From assembly GCF_019091455.1 (NCBI RefSeq), contig NZ_JAGXJN010000039.1, positions 1 through 64,000 on the forward strand: a DNA stretch of 64,000 nucleotides, written 5' to 3'. The notes below the pieces were generated by a model. That model searched no databases. It was given only the letters and a program-made list of their open reading frames with translations, and had not been told where the DNA came from. The translations under genes and the position numbers were made by a program. Positions 42,797 to 51,298 of the stretch are shown here, in pieces. Within the stretch, counting starts at the first letter, position 1. Every line of letters begins with the position of its first letter. The stretch comes from Chitinophaga sp. GbtcB8 (GTDB lineage: Bacteria > Bacteroidota > Bacteroidia > Chitinophagales > Chitinophagaceae).

Positions 42797-42897
42797 GGTC
42801 CATAGCCGATGGTCCATTGCATACTTCATTATGCAGGAATTGCATAAAGGGTAGTATTGGATCTATTGAAATAATCCATGGACTATGGACCATCGGC
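42797..42897. promoter_or_regulatory. Four GGTCCAT-type repeats in an inverted layout, candidate AraC operator
   Basis: GGTCCAT occurs at 42797 and 42811. Its complement appears twice around 42878-42891. GCCGATGGTCCAT (42804-42816) and ATGGACCATCGGC (42885-42897) form 13-bp inverted arms about 68 bp apart. The region lies between the divergent AraC and dapA-like genes. Confidence 0.65.
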
Positions 42898-43004
42898 CAT
42901 CGATTCACTCAATATTACAAATTTTACCCCATCCTTTTCCGAAACAGGTTAATATCAGGTAATAATTGATTATAATTGGGTAGGTTCGCATGTAATGATT
43001 GAAA

Positions 43005-43012
43005 TATTTTTG
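43005..43012 (+). promoter_or_regulatory. -7 element of the hydroxyproline operon
   Basis: TAttTTTG is a full -7 match, 17 nt before the ATG at 43030. No consensus TTTG at -33 was found, which suits an activator-dependent promoter. Confidence 0.55.
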
Positions 43013-43029
43013 AAAAAAATTTGAGTAAC

Positions 43030-43965
43030 ATGTCTATTGAATGGAAAGGGATATTTCCTGCAATCACTACCAAGTTCACAGCCAATGATGAATTGGACCT
43101 TCCATTATTTGAGAAGAACCTGAAGGCGCAGCTGGCTGCCGGTATAGATGGTATTATCCTGGGAGGGTCCCTGGGAGAGGCCAGCACCCTCACTGCAGCT
43201 GAAAAAGAAACGCTGGTAAAATATTCGGTAGAGAAGGTCGCGGGCAAAATACCCGTGGTATTGAACATTGCGGAAGGCGCTACTGCTGAAGCGGTAAAAC
43301 AGGCCCAGCTGGCCCAGGAATGGGGCGCTAAGGGTTTAATGTTATTACCCCCCATGCGCTATAAGAGCGATGAACGGGAAACCGCCGCTTACTTTAAGGC
43401 CGTAGCATCCTCCACTGATCTGCCTATCATGATCTATAATAACCCGGTAGATTATAAGGTAGATGTGACGCTGGCCATCTTTGAAGAGCTGGCAGCCTTT
43501 AAAAATGTGCAGGCGGTAAAAGAATCTACCCGCGACGTTTCCAACGTAACCCGTATGATCAACCGTTTTGGCAACCGCTTTAAGATACTTTGCGGTGTGG
43601 ATACCCTGGCGCTGGAAGAAATGGTATTAGGTGCAGTGGGCTGGGTTGGCGGCCTGGTATGTGCGTTCCCCGCAGAAACCGTAGCTATTTACCGCCTGGT
43701 AAAAGCCGGCCGTGTAGCAGAAGCGCTGGAAATTTACCGCTGGTTCCTGCCCCTGCTGGAGCTGGACCTGCATGCCAAGCTGGTTCAATATATTAAGCTG
43801 GCTGAAACCCGCGCCGGGCTGGGTAGCGAGCATGTAAGAGCGCCACGCCTTACCCTTATTGGTAAAGAACGGGAGCAGGTATTATCAGTAATAGATACGG
43901 CCCTGGCTAACCGCGCGGAACTGCCGGACTACCTTTCAATAGGTGCATTAGCACATGCAAAATGA
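43030..43965 (+). CDS. DapA-family 1-pyrroline-4-hydroxy-2-carboxylate deaminase (probable)
   Basis: A 311-residue TIM-barrel lyase of the dihydrodipicolinate synthase family. The Schiff-base Lys164 is in VQAVKEST and the catalytic Tyr136 in MIYNNPVDY. The GxxGE loop reads LGGSLGEA. In the hydroxyproline pathway, this family converts the pyrroline to alpha-ketoglutarate semialdehyde, releasing ammonia. That role, rather than lysine synthesis, is assigned because the epimerase, dehydrogenase and aldehyde dehydrogenase lie in the same locus. The ATG at 43030 is preferred over the in-frame TTG at 43021. Confidence 0.85.
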   Translation: MSIEWKGIFPAITTKFTANDELDLPLFEKNLKAQLAAGIDGIILGGSLGEASTLTAAEKETLVKYSVEKVAGKIPVVLNIAEGATAEAVKQAQLAQEWGAKGLMLLPPMRYKSDERETAAYFKAVASSTDLPIMIYNNPVDYKVDVTLAIFEELAAFKNVQAVKESTRDVSNVTRMINRFGNRFKILCGVDTLALEEMVLGAVGWVGGLVCAFPAETVAIYRLVKAGRVAEALEIYRWFLPLLELDLHAKLVQYIKLAETRAGLGSEHVRAPRLTLIGKEREQVLSVIDTALANRAELPDYLSIGALAHAK

Positions 43966-44002
43966 GCAGTGAACAATAACGGCACCATAATGAACAGCAA
44001 AA

Positions 44003-44052
44003 AGTGAATAGTGAAAGCGGAGATTTATTAATTTCACCTTTCACTATTCACT
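44003..44052. repeat. 15-bp perfect inverted repeat between the deaminase and dehydrogenase genes
   Basis: AGTGAATAGTGAAAG (44003-44017) and CTTTCACTATTCACT (44038-44052) enclose 20 bp. An A run follows on the + strand, so it is not a forward terminator. It may stabilise mRNA or set expression ratios. Confidence 0.75.
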
Positions 44053-44068
44053 AAAAAAGCAAGAAACC

Positions 44069-45523
44069 ATGATAGATGTAGATATCGTACTGCAGCAGGC
44101 CGCTGCTGCATTTGAACACTACAAAACAATACCCGCCCACGTAAGGGCCCTTTTCCTGGAAGCCATTGCAGATGAGCTGGAAGGGCAGCGGGAAGCCCTG
44201 GTGCCTGTTGCCAGCCAGGAGAGCAACCTGCCCCTGGCCCGCCTGAACGGGGAGCTTACCCGTACCACTAATCAGCTGAAGCTTTTTGCCCGCCTTATCA
44301 AAGAAGGCAGCTGGGTAGAGGCGGTGATAGATACCGCTAATCCTGCCAGCACACCGCCCCGGCCGGATATACGTAAAATGTTACTGCCGGTAGGCCCTGT
44401 AGTGGTGTTTGGCGCCAGCAACTTTCCCTTTGCATTCTCCACTGCCGGCGGCGATACTGCCAGTGCGCTGGCTGCCGGCGCTACCGTGGTGATCAAAGGC
44501 CACCCGGCACATGCCCAAACATCCCAAAAGGTATTTGCGGCTATGCTGGAAGCTATTAAAAAGACCAATATGCCGGAGCACACAGTACAGCATGTAGCGG
44601 CTCCGGGCAACGATATAGGAAAACAATTAGTGATACACCCGTTAACCACGGGCGTAGGCTTTACCGGCTCTTTTGCAGGCGGTAAGGCATTGTTCGATTA
44701 TGCCAATCAGAGAGAGACCCCCATACCGGTGTTTGCGGAAATGAGCAGCATTAACCCGGTAGTATTCCTCCCGGATACGCTGGAAAAAAATGCCGCTGCA
44801 TTGGCGCAAACCTTTGGCGGGTCGGTTACTTTGGGGATGGGACAATTTTGTACTAATCCCGGCCTGCTGCTGGGTATCCGCAGCGCTGCGCTGGAAAATT
44901 TTGCACAGCTGCTGGGCGAAGCCATTGCCCAATGCGCCCCGCAAAAAATGCTGCACGGCGGTATTCGGCAGGCTTATGTAAAAGGCCGGCAGCAAATACT
45001 GGCGCAGCAGGGTGTAGCGCTGGTAAACGAATCTGTAACAGCGCCCGCGGAGCTGGAAGCCCACCCGGCGCTGGCCCGCGTAACTGCAAAGGATTTCCTG
45101 GCTAACCCGGTATTGAAAGAGGAAGTGTTTGGCCCCTCCTCACTGCTGGTAGTATGTGATAATAAGGAGGAGCTGAAAGCCGTACTGAAAAGTGTAAAAG
45201 GCCAGCTTACTACTACCGCAGTAGGTACAGAAGCTGATATGGCGGCCTACGCGGATGTTATTGCCCTGCAAACCACCCTGGCCGGCCGCGTGATCTTAAA
45301 CGCACCGCCTACCGGTGTGGAAGTATGCGCAGCCATGGTGCATGGCGGTCCATTCCCGGCCACTACCGATGCACGTTTTACCTCCGTAGGCACCAGCGCT
45401 ATTAAACGCTGGGTGCGGCCGGTATGTTTCCAGGGATTTTTGGACAGCATGCTGCCTGCAGCCCTGCAAAACGCTAACCCGCTGGGCATTTGGCGAATGG
45501 TGGATAATGAGTATACGCGGTAG
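44069..45523 (+). CDS. Alpha-ketoglutaric semialdehyde dehydrogenase (NADP+ aldehyde dehydrogenase)
   Basis: A 484-residue aldehyde dehydrogenase. Catalytic Cys261 is in GMGQFCTNPGLLLG and the general base Glu224 in VFAEMSSINPVVF. The cofactor region shows VFGASNFPFAFSTAGGDTAS and VVIKGHPAHAQTS. The MSSINP and GQFCTNPG motifs are those of the KGSADH type. It would oxidise alpha-ketoglutarate semialdehyde to alpha-ketoglutarate, the last step of hydroxyproline breakdown. It lies 103 bp after the deaminase gene, with a stable hairpin between them. Confidence 0.9.
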   Translation: MIDVDIVLQQAAAAFEHYKTIPAHVRALFLEAIADELEGQREALVPVASQESNLPLARLNGELTRTTNQLKLFARLIKEGSWVEAVIDTANPASTPPRPDIRKMLLPVGPVVVFGASNFPFAFSTAGGDTASALAAGATVVIKGHPAHAQTSQKVFAAMLEAIKKTNMPEHTVQHVAAPGNDIGKQLVIHPLTTGVGFTGSFAGGKALFDYANQRETPIPVFAEMSSINPVVFLPDTLEKNAAALAQTFGGSVTLGMGQFCTNPGLLLGIRSAALENFAQLLGEAIAQCAPQKMLHGGIRQAYVKGRQQILAQQGVALVNESVTAPAELEAHPALARVTAKDFLANPVLKEEVFGPSSLLVVCDNKEELKAVLKSVKGQLTTTAVGTEADMAAYADVIALQTTLAGRVILNAPPTGVEVCAAMVHGGPFPATTDARFTSVGTSAIKRWVRPVCFQGFLDSMLPAALQNANPLGIWRMVDNEYTR

Positions 45524-45549
45524 CGGACTATCTACCATAAAACACATCT

Positions 45550-47004
45550 ATGTCAACAGATCAACCAACATCTTTTAAGCGCTCTTTCGGGCTGCTGGAC
45601 GCTACCATGATCGTAGCCGGGTCTATGATCGGTTCCGGTATCTTCATTGTAAGCGCTGATATTGTACGCAATGTAAGCTCCGCAGGCTGGCTTACCATCG
45701 TGTGGGTGCTGGCTGGTGTGTTAACCCTCACGGCTGCCCTGAGCTATGGAGAGCTAAGTGCAATGTTTCCCAAAGCAGGCGGGCAGTATGTATACCTCAA
45801 AGAAGCCTTTAACCCACTGGTGGGTTTCCTGTACGGATGGAGCTTTTTCACCGTTATACAAACCGGAACTATTGCCGCCGTGGGCGTGGCTTTTGCCAAA
45901 TTTGCCGCGTATATCTTTCCTGCCCTGAGTGAAAAAAATGTGCTGGCCGACCTGGGTTTTATGCAGGTCACCGCGGCGCAGCTCACCTCCATTTTATTGA
46001 TCGTATTACTCACGTATGTGAATACACGCGGTGTAAAAGAAGGTAAGATCATTCAAACCACTTTTACGCTCACCAAAATAGCCGCCTTGTTCGGCCTTAT
46101 TATTTTCGGTTTTTTGCTGGCTGCCCGTAAAGAGGTGTGGGATGCTAACTGGCAAACCGGTTTCGCCCTGCAAAAGCTTACGCCCCAAGGGCTGCTGCCT
46201 TACACCGGTTTAGCGGTAATGGGCGCTATTGCGGGCAGTATGGTGGGCACATTGTTCAGCAGTGATTCCTGGCATAATGTAACCTTCATAGCAGCAGAGA
46301 TCAAACGTCCGGAAAAGAATATTGGCCTTAGCCTGTTCCTGGGTACACTGGTGGTAACCATCATTTATGTGTCTACCAACATGATGTTCCTGGGGGTAAT
46401 GCCTTTACATGAAGTAGCTTTTGCAGAAAGCGACCGGGTAGGAGTGGCTGCCTCCGTACACATTTTTGGCAGTATGGGCACGTATATTATTGCTGCGCTT
46501 ATCATGGTATCTACCTTTGGTTGTAACAACGGGCTGATACTGGCTGGCGCGCGGGTATATTATACCATGGCCAATGATGGCCTGTTCTTTAAACGGCTAG
46601 GCACGTTAAACAAGAATGCAGTGCCTTCCAAAGCCCTGTGGCTGCAGTGTTTGTGGGCTTCTATGCTGTGTTTGAGCGGGAAGTACGGGCAGCTGCTGGA
46701 TTATGTGATCTTTGTGGTGCTGATCTTTTACATCCTGACCATTATCGGTATTTTCCGCCTGCGCCGCAAGCGCCCGGATCTGCACCGTCCTTACAAAGCC
46801 TTTGGTTACCCGGTATTACCCTTGTTTTATGTGGTGGCCGCCACCATTATTTGCCTGTCGCTGCTGGCGTATAAACCTATGTATACCTGGCCCGGACTAG
46901 GTTTGGTGCTGCTGGGAATCCCTGTATATTACGGCGTATGGGGCAAAAAAGCGGCGGCTGCACCGGTACAAGAGCAGGAACCGGTAACCAGCGAATTACC
47001 ATAA
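45550..47004 (+). CDS. APC-family amino acid permease
   Basis: A 484-residue inner membrane transporter with 12 predicted helices. The N-terminal MIVAGSMIGSGIFIVSADI is the APC substrate-binding signature on helix 1. Other family segments are GELSAMFPKAGGQYVYLKEA and VSTFGCNNGLILAGARVYY. It lies 26 bp downstream of the aldehyde dehydrogenase gene in the same operon. By context it imports hydroxyproline or proline; sequence alone shows only an amino acid permease. Confidence 0.92.
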   Translation: MSTDQPTSFKRSFGLLDATMIVAGSMIGSGIFIVSADIVRNVSSAGWLTIVWVLAGVLTLTAALSYGELSAMFPKAGGQYVYLKEAFNPLVGFLYGWSFFTVIQTGTIAAVGVAFAKFAAYIFPALSEKNVLADLGFMQVTAAQLTSILLIVLLTYVNTRGVKEGKIIQTTFTLTKIAALFGLIIFGFLLAARKEVWDANWQTGFALQKLTPQGLLPYTGLAVMGAIAGSMVGTLFSSDSWHNVTFIAAEIKRPEKNIGLSLFLGTLVVTIIYVSTNMMFLGVMPLHEVAFAESDRVGVAASVHIFGSMGTYIIAALIMVSTFGCNNGLILAGARVYYTMANDGLFFKRLGTLNKNAVPSKALWLQCLWASMLCLSGKYGQLLDYVIFVVLIFYILTIIGIFRLRRKRPDLHRPYKAFGYPVLPLFYVVAATIICLSLLAYKPMYTWPGLGLVLLGIPVYYGVWGKKAAAAPVQEQEPVTSELP

Positions 47005-47068
47005 ATTAACCGGTAGCTGCCCTCATTTTAATCTGATACAGGCAGGATGCCCATGATTTATGTTAATT

Positions 47069-47101
47069 TTTGCAAACCTTTGATCAATACTCGCAACTTT
47101 G
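47069..47101 (+). promoter_or_regulatory. Candidate internal promoter before the epimerase gene
   Basis: TTTG at 47069-47072, a 21-bp spacer and CAacTTTG at 47094-47101 (7/8). It lies in the 206-bp gap after the permease. A small hairpin CCCCA / TGGGG follows at 47163-47178. Confidence 0.55.
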
Positions 47102-47210
47102 TACTCAGGGCTTCTGAATATTTTTGGGAATGAGGGTAGTGGCGTAAACCGGAAACCTTGTGCCCCATTTGAGTGGGGTAGTAATTGATAATTCGTAATT
47201 GACTTCATCC

Positions 47211-48215
47211 TTGGCTAAGAAAACATTTTTTTGCATTGATGCGCATACCTGCGGTAATCCCGTCCGGCTGGTAGCTGGCGGGGGACCGGTATTGGAAGGC
47301 AGCAATATGAGTGAGAAGCGTAATCATTTTTTACGTGAATATGACTGGATCCGTAAAGGGCTGATGTTTGAGCCCCGCGGGCATGATATGATGAGCGGCA
47401 GTATTTTATACCCGCCGCATGATCCGGCTAATGATGTAGCAGTGCTGTTCATAGAAACCAGCGGTTGCCTGCCCATGTGCGGCCACGGTACCATTGGCAC
47501 TATTACCATTGCTATTGAGGAAGGGCTCATTACGCCCAAAACGCCCGGTGTAGTGCGTATGGAAGCGCCGGCAGGGTTGGTAACCGTTACTTATAAACAG
47601 GAAGGTAATAAGGTAAAAAGCGTAAAGCTCACGAATGTGCCGTCTTACCTGGCTGCAACAGACCTGGAAGTGGAATGCCCGGACCTGGGCCTGCTGAAGG
47701 TAGATGTATCTTACGGAGGCAACTATTACGCTATTGTAGATGTGCAGGAGAATTTTTCAGGATTGGAAAATTATTCCTCTGCACAGCTCATTACCTGGGC
47801 GCGCGAAGTGCGGAAACGCATCAACGAAAAATATACGTTCGTACACCCGGACAATCCGCATATCAACGGCTGCTCCCATGTATTATGGACCGGCGCGGTG
47901 TTAGACAAGACTTCCACCGCCCGTAATGCCGTGTTCTATGGCGATAAAGCCATAGACCGCTCACCCTGCGGCACCGGCACCTCTGCGCGTATGGCGCAGT
48001 GGTATGCTAAAGGCCAGCTCAAAAAAGGAGATGAGTTTATTCACGAAAGTATTATCGGCTCTAAGTTCATTGGCCGTATAGAAGAGGAAACCAATATCGG
48101 AGGCGTACCGGCTATCCGCCCCAGTATTGAAGGCTGGGCCAGGATCTACGGCTACAACACCATTACAATTGACCCGGAAGATGATCCGTATGCATACGGA
48201 TTACAGGTAATATAG
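47211..48215 (+). CDS. 4-hydroxyproline 2-epimerase (proline racemase family)
   Basis: A 334-residue cofactor-independent epimerase that converts trans-4-hydroxy-L-proline to cis-4-hydroxy-D-proline. Both catalytic cysteines are present: Cys90 in PMCGHGTIG and Cys253 in RSPCGTGTSARMA. The Cys-Cys pair separates it from trans-3-hydroxyproline dehydratases, which have Thr at the second site. No ATG fits the N terminus. The TTG at 47211 (giving MAKKTFFCIDAHTCGNP) is chosen, with the in-frame TTG at 47199 as alternative. The next gene follows after 9 bp. Confidence 0.9.
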   Translation: MAKKTFFCIDAHTCGNPVRLVAGGGPVLEGSNMSEKRNHFLREYDWIRKGLMFEPRGHDMMSGSILYPPHDPANDVAVLFIETSGCLPMCGHGTIGTITIAIEEGLITPKTPGVVRMEAPAGLVTVTYKQEGNKVKSVKLTNVPSYLAATDLEVECPDLGLLKVDVSYGGNYYAIVDVQENFSGLENYSSAQLITWAREVRKRINEKYTFVHPDNPHINGCSHVLWTGAVLDKTSTARNAVFYGDKAIDRSPCGTGTSARMAQWYAKGQLKKGDEFIHESIIGSKFIGRIEEETNIGGVPAIRPSIEGWARIYGYNTITIDPEDDPYAYGLQVI

Positions 48216-48224
48216 CAGAAGAAT

Positions 48225-49475
48225 ATGTCTAAGGAAGTTATCATCATTGGCGGCGGAATTATTGGCCTCAGCAGCGCATTTTATTTGCAGGATGCAGGGT
48301 ATAAGGTCACTGTATTAGATACTACGGATATGCAGCAGGGCTGCTCCTACGGCAATGCAGGGTATGTATGCCCCAGCCATTTTGTACCGTTGGCCACACC
48401 TGGTATTATAAAGCAGGGATTAAAATGGATGCTGAATGCCAAAAGCCCATTTTATGTGCAGCCGCGTTTAAGCGGGGAGCTGATCTCCTGGGGATTGAAG
48501 TTCATGAAAAGCGCTACCAAAGAACATGTGGAGCGGTCGGCCATTCCCCTGCGGGATATTGCTTTGCTCAGCAAACAGCTGTATGAAAGCTGGGCGCAGC
48601 TGCCGGGTATGGATTTCGCCTATGAGCCCAAAGGCATGTTAGAGCTGTTTAAAACAGCGGAAAATGCACAGCATGCGGAACATACTTTAAAAGACGCTTT
48701 AGCCTTAGGATTAGATACCCGCCTGTTAAATAAAGCAGAGCTGCAGGCCATGGAGCCTGGTGCGGATATAGATGCAATAGGCGCACTGTATTTTGCCGGC
48801 GATGCGCAGCTGTATCCCAATAAGCTTATGCAATGTTTGCTCAACTGGTTGCAGCAAAAAGGTGTGCGGCTGATAGGCAGCCAGGAAGTAACGGGTTTTA
48901 TTACAGAAGGCAAGGTGCTGAAAGGTGTGAAAACAGCCAGCCAGCAATACCCTGCAGATCATGTGGTGCTGGCAGCCGGTGTGTGGAGCAGCGCGGTGGC
49001 CAAACAGCTGAACCTGCGCTTACCCATGGTAGGTGGGCGCGGATATTCCGTAACGTATGAAAATGCACCTTACAAAGTGCATCACTCCATTATATTAAGC
49101 GAGGCCAGGGTGGCCATTTCACCCATGGATGGGAACAAGATCCGCTTTGGCGGCACCATGGAAATTACCGGGGTAAATGCCCCGCCGCGTATGCAAAGGG
49201 TGCAGGGCATCCTGGAATCTGTAAAACGTTATTTCCCGGCGTATGATATTCCCATGCCTGCGGCAGATAAGGTATGGTATGGTTACCGCCCCTGCAGTGC
49301 AGATGGCTTGCCCTACATTGGTAACGTACAACAGTATACGAATTTAACTATTGCCACCGGGCACTCCATGCTGGGTATCAGCCTGGGCGCAGGTACCGGT
49401 AAGCTGGTAAGTGAGCTGGTGCAGGGCGTACCTGCTTCTATGGATATAACACCTTTCCACCCGCAACGGGGATAA
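48225..49475 (+). CDS. FAD-dependent D-hydroxyproline dehydrogenase (DadA-like)
   Basis: A 416-residue flavoprotein of the D-amino acid dehydrogenase family. The FAD site is EVIIIGGGIIGLSSAFYLQD, and CSYGNAGYVCPSHFVPLATPG is the DadA-type segment after it. The C terminus has YGYRPCSADGLPYIG and TGHSMLGISLGAGTG. It would oxidise cis-4-hydroxy-D-proline to 1-pyrroline-4-hydroxy-2-carboxylate, the substrate of the deaminase at 43030. Substrate choice is inferred from the locus; plain D-amino acids are possible alternatives. Confidence 0.9.
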   Translation: MSKEVIIIGGGIIGLSSAFYLQDAGYKVTVLDTTDMQQGCSYGNAGYVCPSHFVPLATPGIIKQGLKWMLNAKSPFYVQPRLSGELISWGLKFMKSATKEHVERSAIPLRDIALLSKQLYESWAQLPGMDFAYEPKGMLELFKTAENAQHAEHTLKDALALGLDTRLLNKAELQAMEPGADIDAIGALYFAGDAQLYPNKLMQCLLNWLQQKGVRLIGSQEVTGFITEGKVLKGVKTASQQYPADHVVLAAGVWSSAVAKQLNLRLPMVGGRGYSVTYENAPYKVHHSIILSEARVAISPMDGNKIRFGGTMEITGVNAPPRMQRVQGILESVKRYFPAYDIPMPAADKVWYGYRPCSADGLPYIGNVQQYTNLTIATGHSMLGISLGAGTGKLVSELVQGVPASMDITPFHPQRG

Positions 49476-49491
49476 GTAAACCACATATAAC

Positions 49492-51243
49492 ATGATGGGC
49501 AAAAAGGCAGCAACCAGGATCGTATGGGTATTAACGGCATTGGCAGCCGCTAACTCAATAGCGCATGCGCAACAGCAGGCGCCAGTAGCATTATACCAGC
49601 AAAGCAGCGAGATCAATAATCTCATGGTAACGTATAATGCGGATAAGGGCAGCATCAGCCGGTTTTATTTTGTAGGTAACTCACCGGAACGCCGGCAGCA
49701 GCTGCAAAAGCTGAACAATCAATACCTGCAGCAGCTGGACCAGGTTGATTTTAACGCCTTGCCCACTGGTAGCCGGGTAGATTATATCCTGTTCAGAAAA
49801 GACCTGCAGGCACAACTGCACAGCTTACAGGAAGAAGAAACGCAATACAACCAATTAAAAGAATGGTTCCCTTTTGCAGATAAGATCTACGCAGTGGAAA
49901 AGGTTCGCAGGCGGGGTACAGAGCAAAATGCGCAGCAGCTGGCCGCAGATTTTCACAGCATGTCTATAGATGTATTGAAGAAAGCCAAAGCGCTGCGGGA
50001 AGAAAAGAATGTTGATATCTACCACATCCTCAGAGCAGAGGGTATTGTAAAAGGCTTAAAGGATGCGCTGCACAGCGTACACCAGTTCTACAACAGCTAT
50101 GATCCGCAATACACCTGGTGGATGGCTAAACCCTATGCCGACCTGGATACTGCTTTAAGCACCTATGCTATTGCCTGGAAAGCGCAGGAAAAAGCTGCTC
50201 CCGGCGCTAAGGATGATGGCAGCGGTATTATCGGTTATCCCATTGGCCGTGATGAGCTGATCCGCCAGCTGCAGGATGAGCTGATCCCTTACACCCCGGA
50301 AGAGCTGATACAAATAGCCAACAAAGAATTTGCCTGGTGTGATGCTGAAATGCTGAAAGCCTCCCGGGAAATGGGTTTTGGCGACGACTGGAAAAAGGCG
50401 CTGGAAAAAGTAAAGAACACTTATGTGCCTGCCGGCAAACAACCGGAGGCCATCATGAAACTATACAATGAATCTGTTGCCTTCCTGAAACAGAAAGAGC
50501 TGGTAACCATTCCGCCCCTGGCAGAAGAAAGCTGGCGCATGATCATGATGACGCCGGAGCGGCAATTGGTGAATCCCTTCTTTACCGGCGGGGAAGTGTT
50601 AAGCATCTCTTACCCAACAGATGATATGAGCGAGGAGGATAAGCTGATGAGCATGCGTGGTAATAACCCGCATTTCTCCCGCGCTACCGTGCATCATGAG
50701 CTGATAGCAGGCCACCACCTGCAGATGTATATGAACCGCCGCTACAAAGCTTACCGGAATTTTGATACGCCGTTCTGGATAGAAGGCTGGTCGCTGTACT
50801 GGGAAATGTTGTTATGGGATCAGCAGTTTCCGCAATCCCCGGAAGACCGTGTGGGCATGCTGTTCTGGCGTATGCACCGCTGCGCGCGTATTATCTTCTC
50901 CCTTAATTTTCATCTGGGCAAATGGACGCCCCAGCAGTGTATAGATTTCCTGGTAGACAGGGTAGGGCATGAGCGGGCCAATGCAGCCGGCGAAGTACGC
51001 CGCTCTTTTGTAGCAGGCCTGGGTTACAGCCCTTTATACCAGCTGGCTTACATGATCGGCGGCCTGCAGTTCTATGCGCTGAAAAAGGAATTGGTGGATA
51101 GTGGTAAAATGACATACAAACAATACCATGACGCGGTGCTGCATGAAAATGAAATGCCGGTGGAAATGTTGCGCGCCATTCTTACCAATCAAACTATCAA
51201 TAAAGATTTCAAAACTAACTGGCGGTTTTATCAATTGAAATAA
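49492..51243 (+). CDS. DUF885-family secreted metallopeptidase-like protein
   Basis: A 583-residue protein with a signal peptide ending SIAHAQ. DUF885 proteins have a thermolysin-like metal motif: here VHHELIAGHHLQMYM, with His402, Glu403 and His408/His409. The downstream FWIEGWSLYWE supplies the further Glu ligand. The long N-terminal region is helical. It starts 16 bp after the dehydrogenase gene and likely belongs to the same transcript, which supports a role in degrading peptides that feed hydroxyproline catabolism. The cleavage site is unknown. Confidence 0.85.
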   Translation: MMGKKAATRIVWVLTALAAANSIAHAQQQAPVALYQQSSEINNLMVTYNADKGSISRFYFVGNSPERRQQLQKLNNQYLQQLDQVDFNALPTGSRVDYILFRKDLQAQLHSLQEEETQYNQLKEWFPFADKIYAVEKVRRRGTEQNAQQLAADFHSMSIDVLKKAKALREEKNVDIYHILRAEGIVKGLKDALHSVHQFYNSYDPQYTWWMAKPYADLDTALSTYAIAWKAQEKAAPGAKDDGSGIIGYPIGRDELIRQLQDELIPYTPEELIQIANKEFAWCDAEMLKASREMGFGDDWKKALEKVKNTYVPAGKQPEAIMKLYNESVAFLKQKELVTIPPLAEESWRMIMMTPERQLVNPFFTGGEVLSISYPTDDMSEEDKLMSMRGNNPHFSRATVHHELIAGHHLQMYMNRRYKAYRNFDTPFWIEGWSLYWEMLLWDQQFPQSPEDRVGMLFWRMHRCARIIFSLNFHLGKWTPQQCIDFLVDRVGHERANAAGEVRRSFVAGLGYSPLYQLAYMIGGLQFYALKKELVDSGKMTYKQYHDAVLHENEMPVEMLRAILTNQTINKDFKTNWRFYQLK

Positions 51244-51298
51244 ATGGCTTATTCCACGTCATTGTAACAAGTATTGCAGCTTCCTAAACTATTTTACA

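Noticed and set aside
43030-43965. Annotation as dihydrodipicolinate synthase for lysine synthesis
   Set aside because: The locus holds the other three hydroxyproline enzymes and a permease, and the GxxGE loop differs (GGSLGE), so the catabolic deaminase role fits better.
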